Part shown: piece after piece, positions 5,396 through 12,614 of the stretch
How positions within the stretch are numbered: position 1 is the stretch's first letter
Layout of the letters: every line of letters begins with the position of its first letter
Origin: Thermoproteus sp. UBA157
GTDB lineage: Archaea > Thermoproteota > Thermoprotei > Thermoproteales > Thermoproteaceae
Assembly: GCA_002497345.1 (NCBI GenBank)
Contig: DANS01000025.1
Coordinates: 1 to 26,748, forward strand
Length of the DNA stretch: 26,748 nucleotides
Reading direction: 5' to 3'
Notes under the pieces: model-generated
Told to the model about the DNA's origin: nothing
Seen by the model: only the letters and a program-made list of their open reading frames with translations
Database searches by the model: none
Program-made: the position numbers and the translations under genes

Positions 5396-6580
5396 ATGCC
5401 TAAGTTCCACATCGCATCCTCGGACGATATAATCAGCGGTAAGGCCACCGATATATATTTCATAAGAACTGTGGAAGCGCTGAGGGCGGCGGGTTTGGAT
5501 AACGCCGTGGTTCGCGCGGAGTTCCACGTGGCCTCGTTGCCCCGAGGGTACAAATGGGCCGTCTTCGCCGGCCTCAAGGAGGCGCTTCATGCGCTCGAGG
5601 GAAAGCCCGTCACGGTGTACTCGCTCCCCGAGGGCACGCTCTTCGGCGAGAACGAGCCGCTTATGGTCATAGAGGGCAGATACGTAGACTTCGCGCTTTT
5701 CGAGACCACCGTCTTGGGGATACTGCGCCACTACTCCAGCATAGCGTCGAAGGCCGCGAGGGTTAAGAAGGCGGCTAGGGGCAGGACTTGCCTATTCTTC
5801 GGGGCACGCGCCCTCCACCCCGCCGTGCAACCGATGGCCGATAGGGCAGCATATATAGGCGGATGCGACGGCGTATCGGGAGTACTGGGGGCCGAAATGC
5901 TCGGGAAACAGCCCACGGGCACCATGCCGCATGCCCTCATGATCGTATTCAGAGCGTTGAAGGGCGACCACACCCTCGCTTGGCTTTGGTTCGACAAGAC
6001 GGCGCACCCAGAGGTGCCGAGGGTTATTTTGGCGGACACGTTCTTCGACGAGAGGGAGGAGTCGTTGTTGGCAGCTAGGCTTCTGGGCGAAAAGCTCTGG
6101 GGCGTGAGGCTGGACACGCCGGGTAGCAGAAGGGGCGATATGTTGAAGATAGCCAAGGAGGTCAGATGGGCGCTCGATCTAGCCGGCTATAAAAACGTCA
6201 AGATAGTAATAAGTGGAGGGCTGGACGAGGAGGAGGTGGCCAAATTGGCCGAAGTGGCCGACGTCTTCGGCGTAGGCACGTCGATAGCGTTTCCGCCCAG
6301 CGTGGACATCTCCATGGACATAGTTGAAGTCCTGGTCGACGGGGTCTGGACGCCCATAACTAAGAGGGGGAAGCTACCGGGCTTCAAGCAAGTCTACGAC
6401 TGCGGCGGTAAGCATTTAATAACACCATGGCGCGACCCTCCGCCGAGGTGTCCCGACGGGGGCGAGGCCAAGCCTCTGATGAGGAAATATATGGAAAACG
6501 GGAAGATTGTGGAAAGCATGCCCAGCGAGGACGAAATAAGGCAATACGTCTTGAGGCAACTGGAGTCCGTGGAGCTCTAG
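5396..6580 (+). CDS. pncB: Nicotinate phosphoribosyltransferase
   Basis: Joins nicotinate and PRPP to nicotinate mononucleotide, the salvage entry to NAD. 394 aa, the size of archaeal NAPRTases. The N-terminal domain carries YFIRTVEALRAAG and the PEGTLFGENEPLMVIEG barrel-sandwich element; the barrel contains ARALHPAVQPMADRAAYIGG, GKQPTGTMPHALM (nicotinate/His region), a phosphate site around KIVISGGLDEEEV and GVGTSIAFPP. A Cys-rich C-terminal stretch (YDCGGKHLITPWRDPPPRCP) is often seen in archaeal members. ATG 5396 follows a GTAAAACAC element by about 30 nt. It stands alone as a transcription unit and ends 95 nt before the convergent reductase gene. Confidence 0.93.
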   Translation: MPKFHIASSDDIISGKATDIYFIRTVEALRAAGLDNAVVRAEFHVASLPRGYKWAVFAGLKEALHALEGKPVTVYSLPEGTLFGENEPLMVIEGRYVDFALFETTVLGILRHYSSIASKAARVKKAARGRTCLFFGARALHPAVQPMADRAAYIGGCDGVSGVLGAEMLGKQPTGTMPHALMIVFRALKGDHTLAWLWFDKTAHPEVPRVILADTFFDEREESLLAARLLGEKLWGVRLDTPGSRRGDMLKIAKEVRWALDLAGYKNVKIVISGGLDEEEVAKLAEVADVFGVGTSIAFPPSVDISMDIVEVLVDGVWTPITKRGKLPGFKQVYDCGGKHLITPWRDPPPRCPDGGEAKPLMRKYMENGKIVESMPSEDEIRQYVLRQLESVEL

Positions 6581-6675
6581 TTGCCGATTGTCCTCGCCGA
6601 TTCGCCCCTTAACTAGCCGCCGTCTACGTCTGGAGTCTTGCTCCGTCTTGCGCCTTCACGGGCGGCGACAACGTT

Positions 6676-7755
6676 TTATCGCAACATCTTGGGCTTTATC
6701 AAGAGGGGGCTGTAGGTGGCTTCGCCCGACGTGAGCATCTTGTAGAGCCTCACTAGGCTGGGCCCCACCAGCCTCGCAAACCGCTTATTGTAACCGAAAG
6801 CGCCTAGGAGCCTACTTATCATTCTGCTCCTCTTGATCTCCTCGACGTATGGCCTCGCGAGCTCCTTGTACACTGCCGTAGCCTCTCCGGGATTGCCTCT
6901 GACTTTAAGCGCGACGTATGCGGCTTGTGCGGCCAGAGCTCCCGTGGCTATCGCGTAGTATATGCCCTCCCCAGTCGAGGCGTCCACGAAGCCGGCCGCC
7001 TCGCCCGCCAGCAAGACGTTTCTCCGCCCCAGCGTCCTCAGACTGCCCAAGCTTAGCGGATGCCCCATCACGGGGCCGATCTTGAGCCCGAGCGACTCCG
7101 CCCACTTGGCCAACGCCTCCTTGAGATCCCTCCAAGGTCCCCAGCCCACGCCGATCCCCACGTCGACTCCCTTGTCGCCTAACGTGAAGGCCCAGGCGTA
7201 GCCCACTCCTCCCGTCTCCTCGTGGGCGAAATCGAAGTCGATCAAGCACATATCGCCTAGATCCCCCTCGGCTATGGACATGAAGGCGATGGCGTGCGTT
7301 TTCGGGCCCGGCGGCGGCTCCCCGAGCGATTTAGCCACGGCGCTGTTGGCGCCGTCGGCGCCGACTATGATGGAGCCCTCGTAAATCCCCCGCTCCCCCA
7401 CGACCTTGTTCCCCTCAACTCCGAGCACCTTGTCCACGACGAACTCGGCGCCGGATTGCTCCAAAAGCGCCTTGTCGAACTCCGGCCTGCGCGTGACTCT
7501 GATGGGCTCGCCCCTATGCGTGTACCTAATATCGGCGACCTTCACTCTGACTTCTTTGCACTCCCCGTACCAGTAGTACTCGATGCCCATTCTATCCAGC
7601 ATCTTCCAAGTCCTCGGCGTCAAGCCGCCGCCGCATGGCTTCTCCCTAGGCGGCTTGAAGCGGTCTATTACCAAGACCTTGAGGCCCAGCCTCCTAGCGA
7701 CGATCGCGGTCGCCCCTCCGGCGGGTCCGGCGCCAACTACTACGAGATCGTACAC
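6676..7755 (-). CDS. Geranylgeranyl reductase family flavoprotein
   Basis: FAD-dependent reductase that probably saturates isoprenoid double bonds of archaeal membrane lipids (digeranylgeranylglycerophospholipid reductase type). 359 aa from GTG 7755 (VYDLVVVGAGPAGGATAIVA). Motifs in order: dinucleotide fold at the N-terminus, PPREKPCGGGLTPR (the family's Cys-containing substrate loop), IIVGADGANSAVAKSL, and LLAGEAAGFVDASTGEGIYY, the second FAD motif. An in-frame extension to 8124 runs through the upstream permease gene and is not real. The GTG sits 30 nt after the permease stop; a GTTAAAACG element at about 7776-7786 may give it its own promoter. The exact lipid or quinone substrate is not certain. 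Confidence 0.87.
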   Translation of the reverse strand: MYDLVVVGAGPAGGATAIVARRLGLKVLVIDRFKPPREKPCGGGLTPRTWKMLDRMGIEYYWYGECKEVRVKVADIRYTHRGEPIRVTRRPEFDKALLEQSGAEFVVDKVLGVEGNKVVGERGIYEGSIIVGADGANSAVAKSLGEPPPGPKTHAIAFMSIAEGDLGDMCLIDFDFAHEETGGVGYAWAFTLGDKGVDVGIGVGWGPWRDLKEALAKWAESLGLKIGPVMGHPLSLGSLRTLGRRNVLLAGEAAGFVDASTGEGIYYAIATGALAAQAAYVALKVRGNPGEATAVYKELARPYVEEIKRSRMISRLLGAFGYNKRFARLVGPSLVRLYKMLTSGEATYSPLLIKPKMLR

Positions 7756-7784
7756 GTTCCGCCCTCGACGCTTCGTTTTAACGT

Positions 7785-8927
7785 TTACTCGTAACGGAGC
7801 GCGTCGACTAAGTTCATTCTGCCGGCCCTCAGAGCCGGGGCCAAAGCTCCTAGCGCGTTTACGGCGATCACAAGGGCGGCGGTGCCAGCGGCTATCCACA
7901 ACGGCGGGTTCACGGACACAGACATGCCAGGGAAGAAGCCTATTTTGATAAAACTCAAAGGCACTAACAAGGCGCTCCCGACCGCTATGCCCAGCGCTGA
8001 GACAATCACGGCCTCCGTTATGACCAGCGCAGTTATCTGCCCCCTCTTGAAGCCCATGGCTCTCAATACGCCGAATTCCTTGGTCCTTTGAATTACCGAT
8101 ATGGTCATGGTGTCGTAGAGCCAAAGCGCCGTGATGATAGTGGAAACGCCGGATACTAAGCCGAGGAAGAGCTCAAGGCCCGTGAAGAACTGGTTGACGG
8201 CTTGCACCAAGGAGGCTAGGCTGACCACCTGCGCCTCGGGAAACGCGGCTTTGATCAACGACTGGACCCTATCGATATACGCCGTATCCTTCAGCGATAT
8301 CACGATCAGCGAGTAGTCGGAGGCGCCAGTAATGGACTTGAACTGGGCCTCGTCGATTATGATCGAGTTCAACGTGTTTATGACGCTGGGATGCTCCGGC
8401 AATGTTATGCCGGAGACGACCAAGGTGTAGGAGCGGCCGCCGTAGTTGATAGACAGCGGATACCCCACGCCGAGTAGCTGCGCTCCCGTGTTTTGGTCGA
8501 ACGCGACGTAGTAGCCCACCACCGCGAGCCCGCCCCCCACGTCGTTATCCCCCTCGTACATCGCCGTTTGGGGGACCAACACGGATATCTCGTCTCTGGG
8601 CACCCCGTATAGGTTCACCGAGATGGTGCGGCCGTTTGGCAATCTAGCCGAGGCGAAGGCTGCAGACACGGGCACGACAGCGGTGGAGTAAGGCGCTGCG
8701 TATGTCTTGACGACGGCCACGTCGGCTTGCGTGAAAGTCCCCAGCACGAACAAGTTGTTGATGCCCAACTCGCCGAAGAAGGAGAGAGCGCTCTCCTTGA
8801 AGTAATTGCCCACCGAAAGTGCGAAAGCGAGCGCCGTGAAGGCGATAGCTACGCCTATTATCGCGCCTATGGTCCTGCCTCTGCGCTCCCAGAGCGCGCT
8901 CCAGGCCAGCCCCAAGCTCTCCAACAC
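7785..8927 (-). CDS. FtsX/MacB-like ABC transporter permease
   Basis: 380-aa membrane protein. One transmembrane helix near residues 20-45 (IGAIIGVAIAFTALAFALSV) is followed by a large extracellular domain of about 200 residues and three helices in the C-terminal FtsX core, including the family pattern ERTKEFGVLRAMG (here QRTKEFGVLRAMGFKRGQI). Start is GTG 8927, about 25 nt from a TATA-like GCTTAAATA at 8948-8956 within the 3' end of the upstream gene. A cognate MacB-type ATPase is not found next to it. Role is likely export or mechanotransmission at the membrane rather than import; the substrate is unknown. Confidence 0.84.
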   Translation of the reverse strand: MLESLGLAWSALWERRGRTIGAIIGVAIAFTALAFALSVGNYFKESALSFFGELGINNLFVLGTFTQADVAVVKTYAAPYSTAVVPVSAAFASARLPNGRTISVNLYGVPRDEISVLVPQTAMYEGDNDVGGGLAVVGYYVAFDQNTGAQLLGVGYPLSINYGGRSYTLVVSGITLPEHPSVINTLNSIIIDEAQFKSITGASDYSLIVISLKDTAYIDRVQSLIKAAFPEAQVVSLASLVQAVNQFFTGLELFLGLVSGVSTIITALWLYDTMTISVIQRTKEFGVLRAMGFKRGQITALVITEAVIVSALGIAVGSALLVPLSFIKIGFFPGMSVSVNPPLWIAAGTAALVIAVNALGALAPALRAGRMNLVDALRYE

Positions 8928-8954
8928 GACATCGGGGGGAGGCCTGTATTTAAG

Positions 8955-9902
8955 CTATAAGGAGGCGAAGACGCGCGTGGCCCAGATCTGGTATAAGCCC
9001 TTGAGATAAACCAAGGGGGTTCCCGTAGTCATGCGGTAGGTCAGCCATCTCTTAAACGCCTCAGGGTCGTTCTGGGAGCTCCACTCGTCTGGCGTCACCT
9101 CGATATAGCCCTTGCTGATCTCGGACGCGATCGCTTGGGCCACGATGGACGCCTGCCAAAGGGAGCCCCAGCCGATGGGGGGAAGGCCCAGCCTCAACAG
9201 AGCCGAGTCGCCGATTAGGTAGACGCGCTCGTACTGAGTTTCCAGAGTGTCCGGCCTGACGTCGAGGCCGGCAGATAGGGGATGAGGCCTCACGGCGGGC
9301 ACAGATATGTGCAGCTCGTCGCGCGAGAGGGGAGGCGGCTCGTCCGTGACCTCAAGCCCTATCTCCTTGGCTTTAGCCTTCCAAGGCTCCAGCAAGAACA
9401 TGTAATCGTCGGATACGTAGACCAAGTGTACCGATACTTCCTTGTCGGGGAACCTCGTCTTGACGGCGTATGCTATCTCTTGGAACCCCATCACCGGGGT
9501 GAACTCGCTTACTATGAAGCGAATGGCCCTAGCGGTTCTTATCTTCTCGAACAGCCTCTCGGCCCCCTCAACGCTCCAATACTCGGCGTTTCCTACCTTG
9601 TAGGAGCCAGGCGCTAGGACCACATAATCCCCGCAGACGTCGGACGAATTAGCAAGCCTAACGCATCTGCCCTCTAAAGTTTTGGCGTAATCCCAAACGT
9701 GTTTAATCCTCTTGAGCTGAGACAAGGGGAACACCAAGTCCTTGAACTTCACGAGGCCGCCATACGCCATAGGTATGCCTATTACGAACTCATGCGCCGG
9801 CTTCGGCTCAACCAAAAGGACCTCGGCGTTAACGCCTTGGAGGAGCCTATAGGCGAAATACACTCCCGCTATGCCGCCGCCCACTACGACTACTCGCGCC
9901 AT
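8955..9902 (-). CDS. FAD/NAD(P)-dependent oxidoreductase (NDH-2 / sulfide:quinone reductase-like)
   Basis: 315-aa flavoprotein beginning MARVVVVGGGIAGVYFAYRLLQ, a classical dinucleotide fold; a second FAD-binding region YERVYLIGDSALLRLGLPPIG comes late, followed by ASIVAQAIASEI and a hydrophobic C-terminal segment (TPLVYLKGLYQIW) typical of membrane-associated NDH-2/SQR proteins. Only two Cys residues lie in the middle (GRC and DVC, about ten residues apart), so the three-Cys set of true sulfide:quinone reductases is absent. Start ATG 9902 is 22 nt from TATA box 9924-9932; an in-frame extension to 9977 lacks promoter support. Likely electron donor NAD(P)H or a thiol protein; acceptor perhaps quinone (inference). 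Confidence 0.78.
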   Translation of the reverse strand: MARVVVVGGGIAGVYFAYRLLQGVNAEVLLVEPKPAHEFVIGIPMAYGGLVKFKDLVFPLSQLKRIKHVWDYAKTLEGRCVRLANSSDVCGDYVVLAPGSYKVGNAEYWSVEGAERLFEKIRTARAIRFIVSEFTPVMGFQEIAYAVKTRFPDKEVSVHLVYVSDDYMFLLEPWKAKAKEIGLEVTDEPPPLSRDELHISVPAVRPHPLSAGLDVRPDTLETQYERVYLIGDSALLRLGLPPIGWGSLWQASIVAQAIASEISKGYIEVTPDEWSSQNDPEAFKRWLTYRMTTGTPLVYLKGLYQIWATRVFASL

Positions 9903-9923
9903 CTGGAAGCAACTCCATCGCTG

Positions 9924-9957
9924 AAATATAAACCTAATCCCGCAAAAGGCTAAAATA
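9924..9957. promoter_or_regulatory. Back-to-back promoters of the flavoprotein and DsbA-like genes
   Basis: AAATATAAA at 9924-9932 (minus-strand TATA, 22 nt from ATG 9902) and CTAAAATA at 9950-9957 (plus-strand TATA, 21-28 nt from ATG 9978) lie 17 nt apart, so the two divergent genes could be regulated by one protein bound between them. Confidence 0.5.
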
Positions 9958-9977
9958 GCCGCCTCCATCGTGGCCAC

Positions 9978-10559
9978 ATGGAGGCTCTAATAACGAGGGT
10001 CGGCTCCAGGGAGAACCCCTACCTTGTGGAGTTCTACGACATCAACTGCCCCTTCTGCGCGAAGGTCGCGCTTGAGCTATGGGAGGAGCTCCTGTCGTCC
10101 GGCGCCTACTTCGAGCTGGTGTACCTCCCAGTCCACTACGCCATCTGGAAGGACCTCGGCTCGCACAAGACGGCCGAGGGCACATATCTGGTCAACCTAT
10201 CGGCGTTTTGCGTGGACGACCCCGTCGAGAGGGTCAGGTACATGCTGGAGCTGTTCAAGATCACGTCCTCCACCCGCAACGAGCCCGCGGCCATAGAGCA
10301 ACAACTGAAATACGCCGAGGGGAAGTTCGGCGATTTGAGGAGCTGCGCCAAGAGTAAGGTCGGACGATTGGCGGACGACCCGGAGCTCGCCTACGAGTTG
10401 GCCCACGAATACGCGCTTTCCGTAAACGCCGTAGTGGCGGGCGTGCCCGCCGCCGCCATCGTGGAGGGAGACAAGGCCGTGGAGGTCAAGGAGGGGCTCG
10501 ACGAGGTGGAGAACTTGGTCAAGAGGTATCTGGCCGACAAGAAGAAAGCGCGCGCCTAA
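9978..10559 (+). CDS. DsbA-like thioredoxin-fold protein (cytosolic, CPFC active site)
   Basis: 193 aa with the redox motif Cys24-Pro-Phe-Cys27 (VEFYDINCPFCAKVALELWEE), an inserted helical domain and a cis-proline loop GVPAAAIVEG near residue 155, i.e. the DsbA/2-hydroxychromene-isomerase type arrangement. No signal peptide or membrane anchor is seen, so it should act inside the cell, where hyperthermophilic crenarchaea form structural disulfides. Two further Cys (AFC, RSC) occur outside the active site. ATG 9978 is 21-28 nt from its TATA box. Divergent from a membrane-type flavoprotein, which could be its redox partner (inference). Its 3' end overlaps convergent galT by 41 nt. Confidence 0.82.
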   Translation: MEALITRVGSRENPYLVEFYDINCPFCAKVALELWEELLSSGAYFELVYLPVHYAIWKDLGSHKTAEGTYLVNLSAFCVDDPVERVRYMLELFKITSSTRNEPAAIEQQLKYAEGKFGDLRSCAKSKVGRLADDPELAYELAHEYALSVNAVVAGVPAAAIVEGDKAVEVKEGLDEVENLVKRYLADKKKARA

Positions 10560-11481
10560 GTCTCTCCGCAGCCTCCTCGGGCGTCGTGTCCAAGGTGTAA
10601 AGGCCGGCCCCCGTCTCGGCGCTGGCCGCGTACTTCAGCTTGCCGTCGGGCCTGTACATGCCGTATATCTCGAAGTGTAGGTGGTAGTACCGATGATCGC
10701 CCCTCAGCGGCGCTTGGTGTAGCGCCATCATGTAGGGCATAGGCCTTCCGACCGCGTTTTTCAACGCGCAGAGGACTCGCCTCAACACGGCGGCTAGCTC
10801 CTCGATCTCCTCGTCGTCCAGCTGCGTCAACAACTGGACGTGGCGTAGCGGATACACGTGAACCTCGTGGGGCCATCTGGCGTAGTGGGGCACGAAGGCG
10901 ACCCAGTGGCGCCCCTCGACGAGCGATCTAGCCGATGAGACCTCCCTCCTCAAAACGTCGCAGTGGAGGCAACGCCCCCTCTCCCTCCAATACGCGGCGG
11001 CCCTCTCGAGCTCCCTCGATATTCGCTCGGGCACCACGGGGAGCTCGTATATCTGCGAGTGGGGATGCGTTAACGAAACCCCTATCTCCTTCCCCTTATT
11101 TCTGAAGAAGAGGAAGTAGACTATGGCGGGGTCCGAGGCGGCCCTCCTCATCTCGTCCACCACGGCGCGGAGGACCTTGGCTATGTGCTCCGTCGGCAAA
11201 TCGCTCAGATCGTCCAAGTCGTGCTGCGGCGTCTCTACAACCACGAGCGCCCTTCCGTAGGCCCTCACGACCTCGTAGAGGCCGTCGCCGGAGGCCGGCG
11301 GGGCCTCTTCGCTAACCACGGGGTATTTATTGGGCAAAATCAGAACGTCCCAACCGTATCCGGTTTCCGGAGCCCCCGGGTCGAAGGGACAGAAGTCCTG
11401 GGGTTGCCAAGGCCTCTGGAGACGCCTGGGGGCCACCACTATCCAATCGCCTGTCGTGGGATCCCTCCTTATCTCGCTCAT
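10519..11481 (-). CDS. galT: Galactose-1-phosphate uridylyltransferase
   Basis: Leloir pathway enzyme exchanging UMP between UDP-glucose and galactose-1-phosphate. 320 aa. The nucleophile motif is HPHSQIYELP in the middle of the protein, preceded by FFRNKGKEIGVSLT (UDP-sugar contacts); the C-terminal half contains PHEVHVYPLRH and the second HIT-type stretch YYHLHFEIYG. The N-terminal metal motif is FCPFDPG, so the second Cys of the usual CPFC is Asp; another pair, CLHC, follows HPHSQ by some 40 residues. Start ATG 11481 overlaps the galK stop as ATGA, indicating translational coupling. Confidence 0.93.
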   Translation of the reverse strand: MSEIRRDPTTGDWIVVAPRRLQRPWQPQDFCPFDPGAPETGYGWDVLILPNKYPVVSEEAPPASGDGLYEVVRAYGRALVVVETPQHDLDDLSDLPTEHIAKVLRAVVDEMRRAASDPAIVYFLFFRNKGKEIGVSLTHPHSQIYELPVVPERISRELERAAAYWRERGRCLHCDVLRREVSSARSLVEGRHWVAFVPHYARWPHEVHVYPLRHVQLLTQLDDEEIEELAAVLRRVLCALKNAVGRPMPYMMALHQAPLRGDHRYYHLHFEIYGMYRPDGKLKYAASAETGAGLYTLDTTPEEAAERLRRALSSCRPDTS

Positions 11482-12614
11482 AGGAACTGGATCTTCAGCC
11501 CCTCGTCCACTTTCAGCGTCCAGCTCTTGGCCTCGCCTATGCCTTTTATGGACTCGGCCCGGCCCTCCGAGGCCAACGCCATGACTATGCCGCCGAGGCC
11601 GGCGCCCGAGAGCTTCGCGCCGTAGGCCCCCCTGGATATAGCGCCGGCCACCAACGCGTCGAGCTCAGGCGTGCTCACGTCGTAGAGATCCCTCAAGAGG
11701 GAGTGTTGGTACGTCATCACGGCGCCAATCCCCTTGAGCCTCCAATCATCGCCGTCTAGCTCGGGCAGAAACGGCGCCTCGACCTTGTGCCCCCTCAAGA
11801 TCTCCAAGGCCAGAAGCGTCGATCTGTGCATCCTGATCGTGAAGAGGATCCGGTTCGCGAGCGCGCGCGGGATGGCCTCCAAGTAGGGCCTCAGCTCCTC
11901 CTCGTCCAGCTCCTCCCACTTAACTTCCCAGTATTTCTCCGAGAGCTTCTCCCTTATGCGGGGAGGCGCCGCGGCGATAAGCGCTTTGAGCCCCTCCTCG
12001 AGCTCCCTCTGCCTACGCGGGTGGATGTCGGCCGTCGAATGGCGCAATCCGCTGTCTAGCGCCACGAAGACGCCCCCCTCCAAGCTCAACCTCTCGACGT
12101 TGTAGGGAGGCCTCGTGTTGATGTAGGAGATCCCGCCGAAGGCGGAGCCATATTGGTCGAGCCTGCCGCAAGGTATGCCCATTATCTCCCTCTCGGCTAC
12201 ATACGCCGCCTCGGCCACAAATGAAGGCTCGACAAGTCCTCCCCATAACGCAGAGAGGGCGCCGGCCACGGACACGAGCAAAGCGGCGCTGGAGGCCATG
12301 CCAGATGCCACCGGGACGTCGCTCTCCACCTCGAGGACGCAGCCAGATACGTTAACGCCGAAGCGCATGAGGGAGAGGACGGCGGCCTTGACGTAGTCTA
12401 TAAAGCTGCGCCCCCTCGGCGGATCCCCAGGCTTGAACTCCCCCGCCTCGCCGGTGTTGAGCGACTTAGCTCTGCAGAGCCCCTCCAGACGCCCTGCCTT
12501 GGCCCTCGTGCGTAGGTTTATGGCCACTGAGACGACCGGCAGGCCCTTGTAGTCTTGATGGGTGTTCAAAAAATCGAGGCGTCCCGGCGCCGACGCGAGT
12601 ACTTCGAATCTCAC
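11478..12614 (-). CDS. galK: Galactokinase-like GHMP kinase
   Basis: ATP-dependent sugar kinase, 378 aa. GHMP landmarks: N-terminal sugar-binding motif APGRLDFLNTHQDYKGLPVV, phosphate loop VPVASGMASSAALLVS (about 105-120), EREIMGIPCGRLDQYGSAFGG with the catalytic Asp, and C-terminal GAKLSGAGLGGIVMAL. In textbook galactokinases the first motif reads GEHTDY; here it is NTHQDY, so the sugar-contacting Glu is replaced. The gene neighbourhood (GalT directly downstream) still supports galactose as substrate. GTG 12614 overlaps the stop of the upstream ABC ATPase gene by 4 nt (GTGA). Confidence 0.87.
   Translation of the reverse strand: MRFEVLASAPGRLDFLNTHQDYKGLPVVSVAINLRTRAKAGRLEGLCRAKSLNTGEAGEFKPGDPPRGRSFIDYVKAAVLSLMRFGVNVSGCVLEVESDVPVASGMASSAALLVSVAGALSALWGGLVEPSFVAEAAYVAEREIMGIPCGRLDQYGSAFGGISYINTRPPYNVERLSLEGGVFVALDSGLRHSTADIHPRRQRELEEGLKALIAAAPPRIREKLSEKYWEVKWEELDEEELRPYLEAIPRALANRILFTIRMHRSTLLALEILRGHKVEAPFLPELDGDDWRLKGIGAVMTYQHSLLRDLYDVSTPELDALVAGAISRGAYGAKLSGAGLGGIVMALASEGRAESIKGIGEAKSWTLKVDEGLKIQFL

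Noticed and set aside
7756..8124. N-terminal extension of the geranylgeranyl-reductase-family gene
   Set aside because: It overlaps the FtsX-like gene in another frame; the dinucleotide-binding motif starts immediately after GTG 7755.
8955..9902. True sulfide:quinone oxidoreductase
   Set aside because: The three conserved redox Cys of that enzyme are absent; only two Cys about ten residues apart occur.
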